From Phallusia mammillata (Eukaryota > Chordata > Ascidiacea > Phlebobranchia > Ascidiidae), in contig QLIY01000005.1 of assembly GCA_003260075.1 (NCBI GenBank), forward strand, positions 1 through 64,000: a stretch of 64,000 nucleotides of DNA, read 5' to 3'. Below the pieces are notes generated by a model. That model worked only from the letters and a program-made list of their open reading frames with translations, was not told the origin of the DNA and did no database searches. Made by a program: the position numbers and the translations under genes. Below, one piece after another: positions 1 through 10,855 of this stretch. Each line of letters opens with the position of its first letter. The first letter of the stretch is position 1.

Positions 1-203
1 CGGTGAAAACCCACCTAAAACCGGATTTTTCTTGAATTTTTTGACCCCTCCTTAGGGTTTTCTGGTAAAATCCGGTGAAACATGTCAATTTTGCTTCAAT
101 CTTTTAAACTCCTTGCTACATTTCGCGGCTCGTGTATATACTCTCCATATCGATCTTGCAGTATATTGTCGTATCCAGATTTCATTATCTCACATTATTG
201 TCT

Positions 204-432
204 GGTATCTTTAATTGGTTTCCTTTTACTTAAACCAATCCTAAATTAAAATCAAGGTTTTAAAATTTGTACTAATAAACCCAAAATAGTTTAAAAAAAT
301 AGAAAAAAGTGAACCCCCCCCCCGGTATCTTTAATTGGTTTCCTTTTACTTAAACCAATCCTAAATTAAAACCAAGGTTTTAAAATTTGTACTAATAAAC
401 CCAAAATAGTTAAAAAAATAGAAAAAAGTGAA
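204..432. repeat. Direct duplication joined by a C run
   Basis: The segment 204-313 is repeated almost exactly at 324-432. The two copies are separated only by ten C residues (314-323). This is the first of the many homopolymer-joined duplications in the window and is probably an assembly join between two alleles. Confidence 0.8.
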
Positions 433-1124
433 TTTTTTGTATGCGTTTTTGTACGAAGGCGGGCCACACCTTCACAAAACCCAACGTAATTTTATTCTGT
501 TGGTTATCAAATATACTTGTATTGAGTTAACAACTCCAAGTAAAATTCGCATTTGATTCTAGCCGCTATTGCCAGGACTCTTATTTGAACAGTGAGTAAA
601 TACGATGCAATTATACACCGTACAATAAATTATTTTAAAAACGCAATAAGGCATTAAGGCCGGCGACCCTATTTCAGATATGGTGCTTTGGAAAGTACAA
701 ACTTCAAAAATCCTTTCCTTGAATATTCGCAACACCTCAGTTAAGCATCAAAAGTATTTAGCCGGATTGTTGTTTGAATTAACCACACAATGAATTATTA
801 CAAATACGTGTTTTATTTAGTGGATGTAGAGTGGTAAAGTGGAAAATCACAGTTGGATACAACTACTCATAACATTGTACCATAAATTGCTTAAAAATGC
901 GACAGGACGTCAAATTTTATTTGAATCAACCACACAATGAAATATAGCAAACAGATTTTGAGAAGTAGATTTTGATTATTGAGTGGTAGAGTGAAATAGT
1001 ATAATGGTATAGAACGGAAAAACGACAACTTGTAAATAAGGCATATTGAAAATGTTTTCATACAAATCCGAAAAGCTGAATTTAAAGGCAGCCTGACAAC
1101 AAGTTATTAATATTAGATGCTCTG

Positions 1125-1555
1125 AAGTAAAGCAAAACAAAGCAACCGTATGCTGAGTATTTTTTAAAAAAACTATCAAATTGACAGATTTTGTACAAGT
1201 AGAAGTTGCAAATGTAGTGGGACTGAAATAGTTTTTACATGAATGTAAAAAAAAACGAAAGAAAATACATTTACGTTGACAAACGTTGTCATTAGATTCA
1301 GTTTAATATTGTTAATGAATTACGTTTTTAAAAATATGTCTTCGAATCTCTGCAGTCCTGTAGCACGACATTAAAACAAAAGCGAAACAAAGCAATCGTA
1401 GGCTATGCCGATTTTTTTTTAAATTGCAAATTGGCAGATTTTTAAAAAGTTGCAAATGTAGTGAGACTGAAATTGTTTTCAGATGAATGTAAAAAACGGA
1501 AAATAAACCAAATTAAGTTGACAAACGTTGTCATTAGTTAGATATTGTCAATGCA
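1125..1555. repeat. Diverged tandem duplication without homopolymer
   Basis: Bases about 1125-1335 resemble about 1378-1555. Shared blocks include the phrase GTTGACAAACGTTGTCATTA and a block reading GTTGCAAATGTAGTG. The copies are clearly diverged and no G/C run separates them, so unlike the other pairs this looks like a genuine old duplication. A related pair with a shared AACCACACAATGAA block lies at about 765-1000. Confidence 0.6.
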
Positions 1556-2404
1556 TCACTTTTTTGAAAATATGGTTAAGCAAAATAAAAAAGTTACATC
1601 ATTTTTCGGATCAAAGTAACGCACAACTAAACGAAAAATAAGACTCAAGGTATACAGTGTCGTTTAAAGTTACAACTACTTTCTCATGTTTGTAATATTG
1701 ATACTTTTTCTCCATTGTTACTGTAGCAACAAAATAGGATGCTAGCTTTCAGATTCATTAAGTTATGCTTAAGAGGGCTTCACACTGCCACAAGCGGAAC
1801 TTAGTAACAATGCAAGCAGCGAGTGTAGTGTTTAAACGAAAAACACGCATGGCGTATAAAATGCTCACATAAGTACAAAACAAATCATTTTACACAAAAA
1901 TTAGAAGGGCAATGTATAAACATGTCATAAAAGCAACATTGAACTCACAGCAAAGAAAAGTTTTGTCGGTACAATTATCCAGATCTACAATGTTATTAAA
2001 ATTGTATCAACAATGTATAAGTTAATACTTTAAGCTTTGCTTCACTTAACCTGTGCATATCAAATAGAAGCTGTTTGTGAATATGTGAGCTCGTGCTTCC
2101 AGTTTGTACGAAATCTCGAAATAAATATGTCCACGGCACCGATAAAAACACACATTTTGCATTTAGGTAAACAGGAACACATACACAACACCTTTACACG
2201 TTTTGCTGATTTTCAAATAATTTGTGTACGAAAGGCAACAACTGCCGCCGAATTATTACCTGTGCGTGCAAGCAGGCAAGAATTACTCGCTATAGTCTCG
2301 CAATCCAGTACAGTCCAATAGTTTTTGTAACAGTTGGTGTCCTTCAGAAATGTGACATCGCAATAGTCTCGGAACAGACGCACAGCCACATTTTATACCA
2401 CATC

Positions 2405-2850
2405 ATGCTATCACGTCATTGACATCAATGTGACGTGGAAGTTGTGATGGCGAGATTAAATGTTTTGTTGCATTAGCTTTGACGTTACGTTGTTAAGTCA
2501 TTGTGGCGTAGAAAGCTGCGATGACGTAAAGAAAGCTCAGTTGGATTGTGAGTGCCGTCACATCATTAACTTCACTATGACGTAGGAAGTGGCGATGACC
2601 TCAAGAAAGCTCATTTGGACAGTCGGTGACGTCAAGAAAGCTCAGTTGGAATGTCCGTGCCGACGGCAGTAATTTCACTGTGACGTAGAAGTTGCGATGA
2701 CGTAAAGAATGCATTGGTTGGATTTTTGATGACGTCACATCATTAACTTTACTATGACGCAGGAAGTTGCTATGGCGGCTTGAAATGCAAGTTTGGTGAC
2801 GTCATTCGATGAAACGTTGCATTGTCGACGCTGATGACGTCAGGGGGGAT
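2405..2850. repeat. Degenerate minisatellite rich in TGACGT motifs
   Basis: Blocks such as AAGAAAGCTCAGTTGGA and ATTAACTT(C/T)ACTATGACG recur at spacings of roughly 70-110 bp. Most units contain TGACGT or the full palindrome TGACGTCA, the core of the CRE/ATF binding site. I count about ten TGACG-type cores in under 450 bp. No gene start is visible nearby, so a regulatory role is only a possibility. Confidence 0.6.
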
Positions 2851-3289
2851 TCCAGCGATGAGGGTAGATGTGTGGTGTCTAAAGAGGTGAAAAATCAGTT
2901 GAAACACTAAATCATCAAACCAAAGCACAACACAGTTTAACGCAAAAATGTAAGCCCGAGCAATTACAAAAGAGGTTTTACATTTTAATTACCAGAAACG
3001 ACGAATGTTAACACTACATATTATTTTGAACAAACTTGATTGGTTATAATTTACCTTTTTCGTTTCTACAGAAATTCGCGGTTGTTCGTTGGCCTGGTCG
3101 GCGTATGACGTCATTGTCAACTTCAGCATCTGAAAAAATAAAATCAAGAACGAAATTAATCACAAAGAAAAATATTTTAGTGTATTAAAACAAAGAATGC
3201 TGACTATAAATTTCAACTGGGACGTACTTGCGTTTGATTGTAAGACTCTTGTTATTTCTTTTTATTCCAGCAGTAAACACTTTTGAGAA

Positions 3290-5430
3290 ACCTTTGGAAA
3301 CAGAAAACTTTCTTGAAACCTAATACTGTGAAAAGCTGAAAAACAAAAACACATTTTGTAAAACCTGCAAAAGAATAAAAAAACGTTAATCTTTCAAAAA
3401 CCGAAATTATTACTAAAGTTAAAAGATTAAAAAAGCGCTACTCTTTGTAAACACGTATTTTTCTAAACCAGAAAAACAACTGAAATTTTTTTTTAAACTA
3501 TTTTTCCTAAATCCTGTTAAAAAAACGATAAAGTGCGAAGTTTTTTTGTGAACAGTTAAATTGACAATCCTTATAAACCTGAAAACAAAAACACAAAGTG
3601 TTATCTGAAATAGGAAATTAATAACGAAATAAATATGTTTCCTAACAGCTAAAAAAGATAAGTTACATCATTCAAATTCCCTAAACCTGAAAAACAAAAC
3701 AAGTTTTTAAAAATTCGTTTGTTAAAAAGATTTTATAACCTGAAAAACAAAAATACACGTAAAAATCGACCTAAAACCTGAAAAACAAAAATACATGTAA
3801 AAATCGCCCTAAAACCTGAAAAACATAATAAGAGTTAACCTGAAAAACAGAAAATTTGTTTAGTGCTGTGGAATAAAAAATAATATCTGAAAAACAAAAA
3901 CATAAAGTTTAAACCTGCGAAAAAGGTTATTTGGTTTAAACGCACATGTCAAATTACCTGACAATCTTGTATTGTATTGTGTAGTTTGTGTGTTTTTTCC
4001 AATTTTTTACATTACATTTCAAATCAAACGCACAAACGGCTTTCAATTTTTCGACAAATGCCCTGAAAAACAAGAACAAGTGAAGTATTCTACAATTTAG
4101 GAGATAAACAATGGGTAACTTACAATTTAACAGAGGTTGACTTGAAAATGGACAACAGCAAAACTCGTACTCTGTCACAACTAAAATTCTGCCCCCCCCC
4201 CAACCTCCAAACCGGTTTAAACCGGAATCGGAGAGACAAAATTTTGACATCATTGGTTTTAGGTACAAATTCTATTTGGATTTCATCTGTGATTAAAAGA
4301 TTACTTTTCTTACCTTTATTACTTCATAGTTGAAATCATTGCCGTCGTCATCGTTTGCTGGATATTGGTGTGACGTCTCTCTTCGATGAAGCATCCGAAA
4401 AACAAATTAGAAACACTAATTATACCACGCGTTTAAGGGTAATAAAACTTTTGGAAACAGAAAGTTTTGTCGTACTTACTTTGGCAAGAATTAATTGATT
4501 TTTCTTGTACACAGTAATTAAAAAACCTGTGGAAACACAAAATCTAAATTTCTAAAGCTGTTTAAACCTTAAAAAGCTAAAAACCAAAAACACAGTTTGT
4601 TAAACCTGCAAAAAATGAACGTTAAATAATTTTTGTTTTAAACAGCAAACACATCAGAAAATTCCCTTTTTACAAATTAAAAATTCCTAAAAACTTAAAA
4701 ACTAAAAATAATTATTCGTTGAAAGTTAATTTCAAATGCCTAATCTGAAAAACAAAACAAGCTTCAAAACAACAAAACCTGAAACAACAAAACAAATTGT
4801 TAACATTTCAAATGTTTTAAAAAACCTTTTCCAAAATCTGAAAAACAAAACAAATTGTTATCCATTCAAATACTTAAAAAACCCTTTTTTTATTTGTTTA
4901 AATTTTTTTATTTAAAAATTTATTTTTGTTAATCCTGCGGAAAATATAAACAAAAATCTGAAAAACAAAACAAAAGATTAAACCTGTAAAAAATATAGAA
5001 AATTGATTTCCTGCAGAAAAAAACTGAGGGTTAAGAAACACAATTGTCAAACGTTCCTGAAAACTTGTATTGTGTGGCATGGATTTACAAGTTTTGTTTT
5101 GCGTGCATTTTTTCATTTTTTAACTTCAATTTGTAACAAATGCAACTATTTTCACCAAAAACCTGAAAAACCAAATACAAAATGAGTTTTCAAGAAAAAA
5201 CNAAATTGATTTCCTGCAGAAAAAAACTGAGGGTTAAGAAACACAATTGTCAAACGTTCCTGAAAACTTGTATTGTGTGGCATGGATTTACAAGTTTTGT
5301 TTTGCGTGCATTTTTTCATTTTTTAACTTCAATTTGTAACAAATGCAACTATTTTCACCAAAAACCTGAAAAACCAAATACAAAATGAGTTTTCAAGAAA
5401 AAACTGGATCAATAACAAGAAACTTACAAT
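3290..5430 (-). repeat. Array of splice-acceptor-like motifs
   Basis: On the plus strand the phrase CCTGAAAAACAAAA recurs many times at irregular intervals of about 30-120 bp. Read on the minus strand it is TTTTGTTTTTCAGG, that is a pyrimidine tract followed by CAG|G, a strong-looking 3' splice site. Larger units are also repeated: 4110-4195 and 5420-5495 share a block that on the minus strand ends in a donor-like ATTGTAAGT. Intervening sequence does not read as a convincing protein, although one frame at 3960-4060 is open between acceptor and donor. It may be a decayed tandem exon array or simple repeat expansion. Confidence 0.45.
4995..5400. repeat. Direct duplication across a single N
   Basis: Bases about 4997-5186 and about 5203-5399 are practically identical and are separated by the single ambiguous base at 5201. 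This is an unclosed contig join in which both ends overlap; the second copy should be discounted. Confidence 0.85.
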
Positions 5431-5502
5431 TTAGCAAGTTGACTTGCAGTTGAACAACAGCCAAACCGGACTTCGGCTGTCACAACTAACCTTTTAGAAA
5501 TC

Positions 5503-6228
5503 TAACGCCTGACGATGGCGGCTCGCACGGTTAGAGCGAGCGACCGGCGATAAAAATGCACAACAATAACATCAAAAAGGACCTGTCGGCTAATGTAAAA
5601 GAGCACAACACCCCCCAAGAACTGGTCTGCTTAAAATGAAATGAAAGGATAGAAAAAGTGGACTCCGCACACAGTTTTGTTGGTGAAAGAGGGAAAACGA
5701 CAGAGATATATCATACTTTCGGTTGCAGGTTATTAAGTTCCATAATTATGTATTAATTTGACAAAAAGAAACAGATGTTATGGATTAGCTAATGAATCTG
5801 GTTGTTCGTCTGCTTCGTTTGATTTCTGAAAAAATTTGAAACCGCCATCGTCCCTGCGCGCGCGACGTGCCCCCCCCCCCTAACACTTGACGATGGCGGT
5901 TCGCATGGTTAGAGCGAGCGACGGGCGGTAAAAAATACACAATAATCAAAAGAACCTGTCGGCTGATGTAAAAGGCACAACACCCCCCCAAGAACTGGTC
6001 TACATAAATATGAAACTAATAGGATAGAAAAAGTGGACTTCGCACACAGTTTTGTTGATGAAAGAGGGAAAACGACAAAGAAATAAACGATAATTGGTTG
6101 GAAAAGATTATAAATTTAATGTCGTTCATCTCCGCACATAATCGGCAGTGCGTATGTTTCGTTACTTGTAGGTTAGTTTCTGAAAAAAATGTTGGAACCG
6201 CCATCGTCCCTGCGCGCCCGACGAAAAA
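5503..6228. repeat. Diverged direct copies joined by C run
   Basis: A unit beginning TAAC..TGACGATGGCGG occurs at 5503-5869 and again at 5881-6228, with eleven C residues (5870-5880) exactly between. The copies differ more than most other pairs in the window, by roughly one base in ten by eye. Confidence 0.7.
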
Positions 6229-6281
6229 ATACACAATAGAAGCTTGCCTCAACTAACTGCCCTGCATACAACCGCCGCAAA

Positions 6282-7318
6282 TTAGCCTAGAAAAGTAGAA
6301 GTTGAATCTGTCGTGTTTAACAACCACTCAATTGTCACTGCCCCACAATGACTGGGTGGCCGGGTCAAGCAGGAATACGGAACTGAAGTAAGTGATAAAC
6401 AGTAAGCTAGCTTAAATCCACAAATAAAAAATGGGTTTAACCAGCAAAATGTGAAATTTGGGGCATTTGATCAAGGGAAATTTTGAGAATGCAAATTTTA
6501 ATGCGATTAACAGGAGTTATTACATCGCATGCTTGATATCCAATTCTCGGCCTCTTTTTAGGAAAGAAAACCTATAGAACCGGATGTACAAATATGGATA
6601 AAACATGCTGGTTAAAACCCGATAAAAAAACCACAACGTCCCTAACTTTACAGTTAGCATAAGCGCAATTTTTTTTAAAGAGAGAGTAACGTTTTATGGT
6701 GTATATCTCAACAACATCGCGTCACTGCCCCTGCCCTTCGAGTCCCCCCGCAAGGACCCATGTGTTTTACGCAAACGCTGGGCTGGATCCCCCCCCCCTT
6801 AGCCTAGTAAAGTAGAAGGTGAGTCTGTCGTGTTTTACAACCACCCAAATAGCCACTGCCCCCTAATGACTGGGTGACCGGGTCAAACAGGAATACGGAA
6901 CTGAAGTAAGTATATCTACAAGTAAACCTCAAGTCCACAAATAAAAAATGGGCTTGACCAGCAAAGGGTATGAGGCATAGGAATAATCAAAATCGTAAAT
7001 AATCATAAAAACTATGTTTCAAATATCAAAATGTGTTGCGAATAGTAGTTTTACATTACATGCTTCGAGTTTTTACATTACATGCTTGATATCCAGTTCG
7101 CGGCTTCTTCTTAGTGAAGAAAACTTTGAAACGAATGTACAAGCATGTAGTATACAAGCCGGTCAAAACCCGAAAAAACATCACGATTTCCCTATAATTA
7201 CAGTTAGTATAGGCGCAGCACTTTTGTTTGAGAGACAGTGACGTTTAGGGCGTATAACTCAACAACAGCGTGTCACTGCCCTTCGAGACCCACACAAGGA
7301 CCCACTTTTTTACGCAAG
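6282..7318. repeat. Diverged direct copies joined by C run
   Basis: A unit beginning TTAGCCTAG occurs at 6282-6788 and 6798-7318, separated by a nine-base C run. The second copy itself ends at another C run (7319-7331), after which unrelated GC-richer sequence begins. Confidence 0.7.
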
Positions 7319-7331
7319 CCCCCCCCCCCCC

Positions 7332-9200
7332 TATCAGGGTGGCTCACAGGACTTTTCGGGCTATATGCAAAGCCGGTCCCCTCATGCCCACGGGCCTGGG
7401 CTTTCATTGAGAATAGCGGTGTCCGTACTGGGTCCTGCCTACACCGCGGCCAGTGCAATGCGGTGGAAGCCGTGCCCAAGCCGTGTTTCTATGCGCACCT
7501 TATTTTAGCTAAAGCCATTTAGCAACGCGCCACACCTAGCTAAAAATCGATCTAAGCTAAATCCCTACGTGGCGCGCGAATCCCAAACGTACCCCACCTA
7601 TGTTACCTAACCTAACCTTAGTTAACGAGTGCAACTCTATTCTAGCCCTAGCGCCAACTTGCTGACAATAGTAGCACTCCTACAGACTTGGACCATTCTT
7701 TGAACGTGAAAGACTTCCTCTACGGGTCTTCCTCGGACAAAGAATAGGTCACTCAATCCTAGCGCCAGTTAACCTAAGTTAGGCCTAACAGTTTCGCAAC
7801 CCGGTTGACCCACGACAGACTCCTACGTTTACATACAAATAAATATTTGAAGTTGAAGGTTGCGAATGAACGTAGGTTGATGAGATCGTGGAGTAGAAGA
7901 GTTCTGTAAATAAAATAAGGTTTTAATTGTTGTGTTAAAGTTAAAGGTTCTAACAATTGCGATAAGTAAGGCACTAAATCCTAAAAGAGAAGGCAAAAAC
8001 GCGGGCGGCGCCGATTTCAAAGCGCACCCGCGTGTATGACGTCACAATGCCTTCCGCGCATTACATTGCAACTGCATCGTTTAGTGAAATGCTTTCCAGG
8101 TTTTTAAGTTGCTGGTTAAGTTAGGTTTGAATGCTAGCTTAAGTATAATATTGTAAGTATAATTGATGTCAGTTGTATGCGGTATCTTTAGTCCATAAAC
8201 GTTATTTGAATTAGACGTTCAGCGCATACAGCGCGTAACTGTTTTTTTGTAATTTCGTAATGTACAAGCAAAATATTTACATCTTGGTTTAAACCCCATT
8301 CAAAGTTAGAGCGTCGACAGCACTTTATACTATGCCACATAGTTTATAACAACCAGTAAAAGCAAGTATCTACCTTGTTTATTTGCCATTCTGCCACCTC
8401 TGCACGCCGCAAACACCACGAACCAAATGAATTTGACACTAGGAATGACTTGGCACGCCAAGAACTTGAAGAGCTCTGATTGGTCGAGCCGATGCTAAAT
8501 TTACTCAAGCGTGACGTGGCGCGGGAAATTAAAGTTTAACGGGCAAAATTAAATTCTTTTTTAGCTTCTTATTTTTCCCGCTTTATTTGCCTTAAAGGTA
8601 GTATAGATATATATATTTTATGACAGAAAATTTTAATGTGTAAAATAAGCCAGTTGGTAATGATTATTAAGTTGCCTTTTTTGGTCGTGTTTTCTCCAGA
8701 AAAGCAACAATTTATTGTGATGTAACAGGTGATTAAACAATGAACATTCTACTGGAACTCAATTGCCCGCATACTACATGTGGCTAAATCAGATTGTACT
8801 GTAGGTTCTTGTTACGATTGTAGATTGTAAGGTCATGCTTAATACACTGTAATGTAAAGTCCAGTCGATGAATTTGAGTGGAATAAAGTATGTTCACTTG
8901 CTAAATGGCAGGCAATAAGCTAGCAAACCTTATGGAACTCTGTTGCCTTTTAAATTGCTGGTAAGCTTGATCGCAAGCCCAAATGTGTTGTGTTACTTTC
9001 TAAATCTAATATGGTAATAACTGTAACGAAATACAATAGCATATCATAAAAACTAAAATGTATCGTGCAACAAGGTTTTGTCACGAAAACACAAATGTAC
9101 TAGTTTTAAGGTGGGTTATCATTTGCACCCCGTCAAACTCTCCGTAGGCTACTCCGTTTAAGTTTATCAATACGTATACCCTAGTTAAGATAAACTTATA
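7332..9200. other. Intergenic region, no gene seen
   Basis: No exon is recognisable here. The part from 7330 to 7500 is GC-richer than its surroundings. A TGACGTCA site lies at 8037-8044. The only other organised sequence is the promoter-like cluster at 8479-8581. Confidence 0.5.
8479..8581. promoter_or_regulatory. Promoter-like cluster: CCAAT, CRE-like, two E2F-like sites
   Basis: Within about 100 bp there is an inverted CCAAT box (ATTGG, 8479-8483), a CRE/E-box-like GTGACGTGG (8511-8519), and two E2F-type octamers in opposite orientation, GCGGGAAA (8521-8528) and TTTCCCGC (8574-8581). This combination is typical of cell-cycle gene promoters in animals. No coding exon is visible on either side, so the assignment rests on motifs only. 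Confidence 0.35.
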
Positions 9201-9201
9201 G

Positions 9202-10227
9202 CAGGGGTGTCCAACACGTGGCACGCGTGCCAAAAGTGGCGCGCAGAGCATTTGGAAATGGCACACGAGCTTTTGTACATTCATATGGTAAACATTACGA
9301 TTTGTCACGCAATTACATTTGTTTCTATTGATTCATCTTGGCCTTTATTCTAACTTCAGCAAAGATTATCAGCAGTAAAATTACACAACCCACTAATCAA
9401 ATTGTTCGTTGTTTTTTTGACAAAACCCAAGCCCCGTTGCAAACCATTTATATCTAGCGTCGCATAAACAGAATAAAAGGTTTCTGGAGTAGCATAAACA
9501 AGTTTACTCGCATTGCACGACATATTTTTTTTTCAATAGAGTTCTCCATATTTAAAACAGTTTAATAGGGTTCTCCATATTGGCCAAATAATCGGATCGT
9601 TTAGACCAGGGGTCACCAAACTACGGCCCGCGGGCCGGATCCGGCCCGCGAGGTCATTTCATTCGGCCCGCGAACACATTTTTGGTTTGCCAAATCGTAT
9701 TGATAACTTTGTAACATTCAAAAATTAATCTACTCCTTACGAAAGTTTTCCTGTCGCGATATGTAGAATTGATATTACCTATAGTTTCATAGAATTACAA
9801 CGCCCAAGATTGATCCAAACCGGTTTGTTACGTCACAAACAAGACTATAAGTGTTAATTGTGCGCAAATAATTGCCTTATTTTGTCACTTGTGACGTAAT
9901 CTACAAGCATTGCTCGTAAGATGAGACCAACTGTACAATTTAACAGTCGCATTACCAGATTTTAAATAGGATTGTAGAAAGACCATCTCTTGGCCCCCTA
10001 TAAAAATCCCCTCGGGGGATAAGTTTGGAAAGACGGCGCTGGGGCGTGCAAACTTTGCGGCCCGCGTGAATCATTATTAAACTTATCCGGCCCGCAGTGA
10101 AAAAAGTTTGGTGACCCCTGGTTTAGACGATTAGGACATGATTTGGAAAAATGTACCAAACCTTGGCACGCGAGTATATTTTGAAACCAATATTGGCACG
10201 GTGGTGTGTTCGTGTTGGACACCCCTG
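9202..10227. mobile_element. hAT-type non-autonomous element (outer, interrupted)
   Basis: It starts CAGGGGTGTCCAACAC and ends with the inverted complement GTGTTGGACACCCCTG. It is flanked by perfect 8-bp target duplications ACTTATAG (9194-9201 and 10228-10235), the hallmark of hAT transposition. It encodes no transposase. A second hAT element is inserted inside it at 9607-10120. Confidence 0.85.
9607..10120. mobile_element. hAT-type non-autonomous element (inner)
   Basis: Terminal inverted repeats CAGGGGTCACCAAACT and AGTTTGGTGACCCCTG bound the element, with perfect 8-bp duplications GTTTAGAC at 9599-9606 and 10121-10128. GC-rich CGGCCCGCGGGCCGG-like sequence lies just inside the ends, as in Charlie/Tip100-like elements of other animals. 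It has no coding capacity. Confidence 0.88.
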
Positions 10228-10855
10228 ACTTATAGTAAATGTCGCTAGGACTAGGTGGTGCTTTAATCGACCACGTGGGCTCGAACCCAGTGAATCCTTT
10301 CCAGGCGAAAAACGTACAACTGTAAAGGAAGCATGGTGAAGTAATATTTGATGTCAGACAGGGATGGTCGTGTCCAGCTCCGGTAGGTTTTTCGCATACG
10401 GTGCTGGCTACAGCGGTTGGATAACAATGGTGATTCTTTATGAAACTTTTCCAGTGTATTGATTTGTGTTGCGTTTCATTTTGTACAATATAAAACATTA
10501 ACAATAAACAGGCAATGTTTTATGTCTACAATGGGTGCTATGGCGATTAAATAGGCACTGTGAAAGTAAATGCTATCTGATGTTTCACTCAAAATTAAAA
10601 TCTGACGATGATTATAGTTTGACGCCAGAACGTTTAAAAACATAATAATATCGATTGCTATTGTCATAAGGTAACCTCTTCAATAAAATTTGTTTAATTA
10701 GTCTTTTTTATAGTTTTCCCGTCTTATAGTTGCATATAATGTATAATTTCACATTTAATAATGACATATACTTGGTGTGTACGCATTATATAGGCGAGTC
10801 ATAAGCTCAGTCATTGAGATGGAGATGTTAAGTATGTACAATGTGGATTTTTGGT

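Larger units (their letters stand above)
1..2400. other. Gene-free AT-rich region
   Basis: I see no coding exon here on either strand; the short open frames have no recognisable protein content and no sensible splice partners. The stretch is AT-rich and made mostly of degenerate repeats that are listed separately. Confidence 0.6.

Noticed and set aside
7238-7522. 94-codon open frame in a GC-richer stretch
   Set aside because: It crosses a C run, shows no domain and has an overlapping open frame on the other strand, as expected for GC-rich non-coding DNA.
9998-10504. 168-codon open frame on the minus strand
   Set aside because: It runs across the end of two nested hAT elements and a tRNA-like GGGTTCGAGCCC piece. 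The composition is that of the repeats, and no domain is recognisable.
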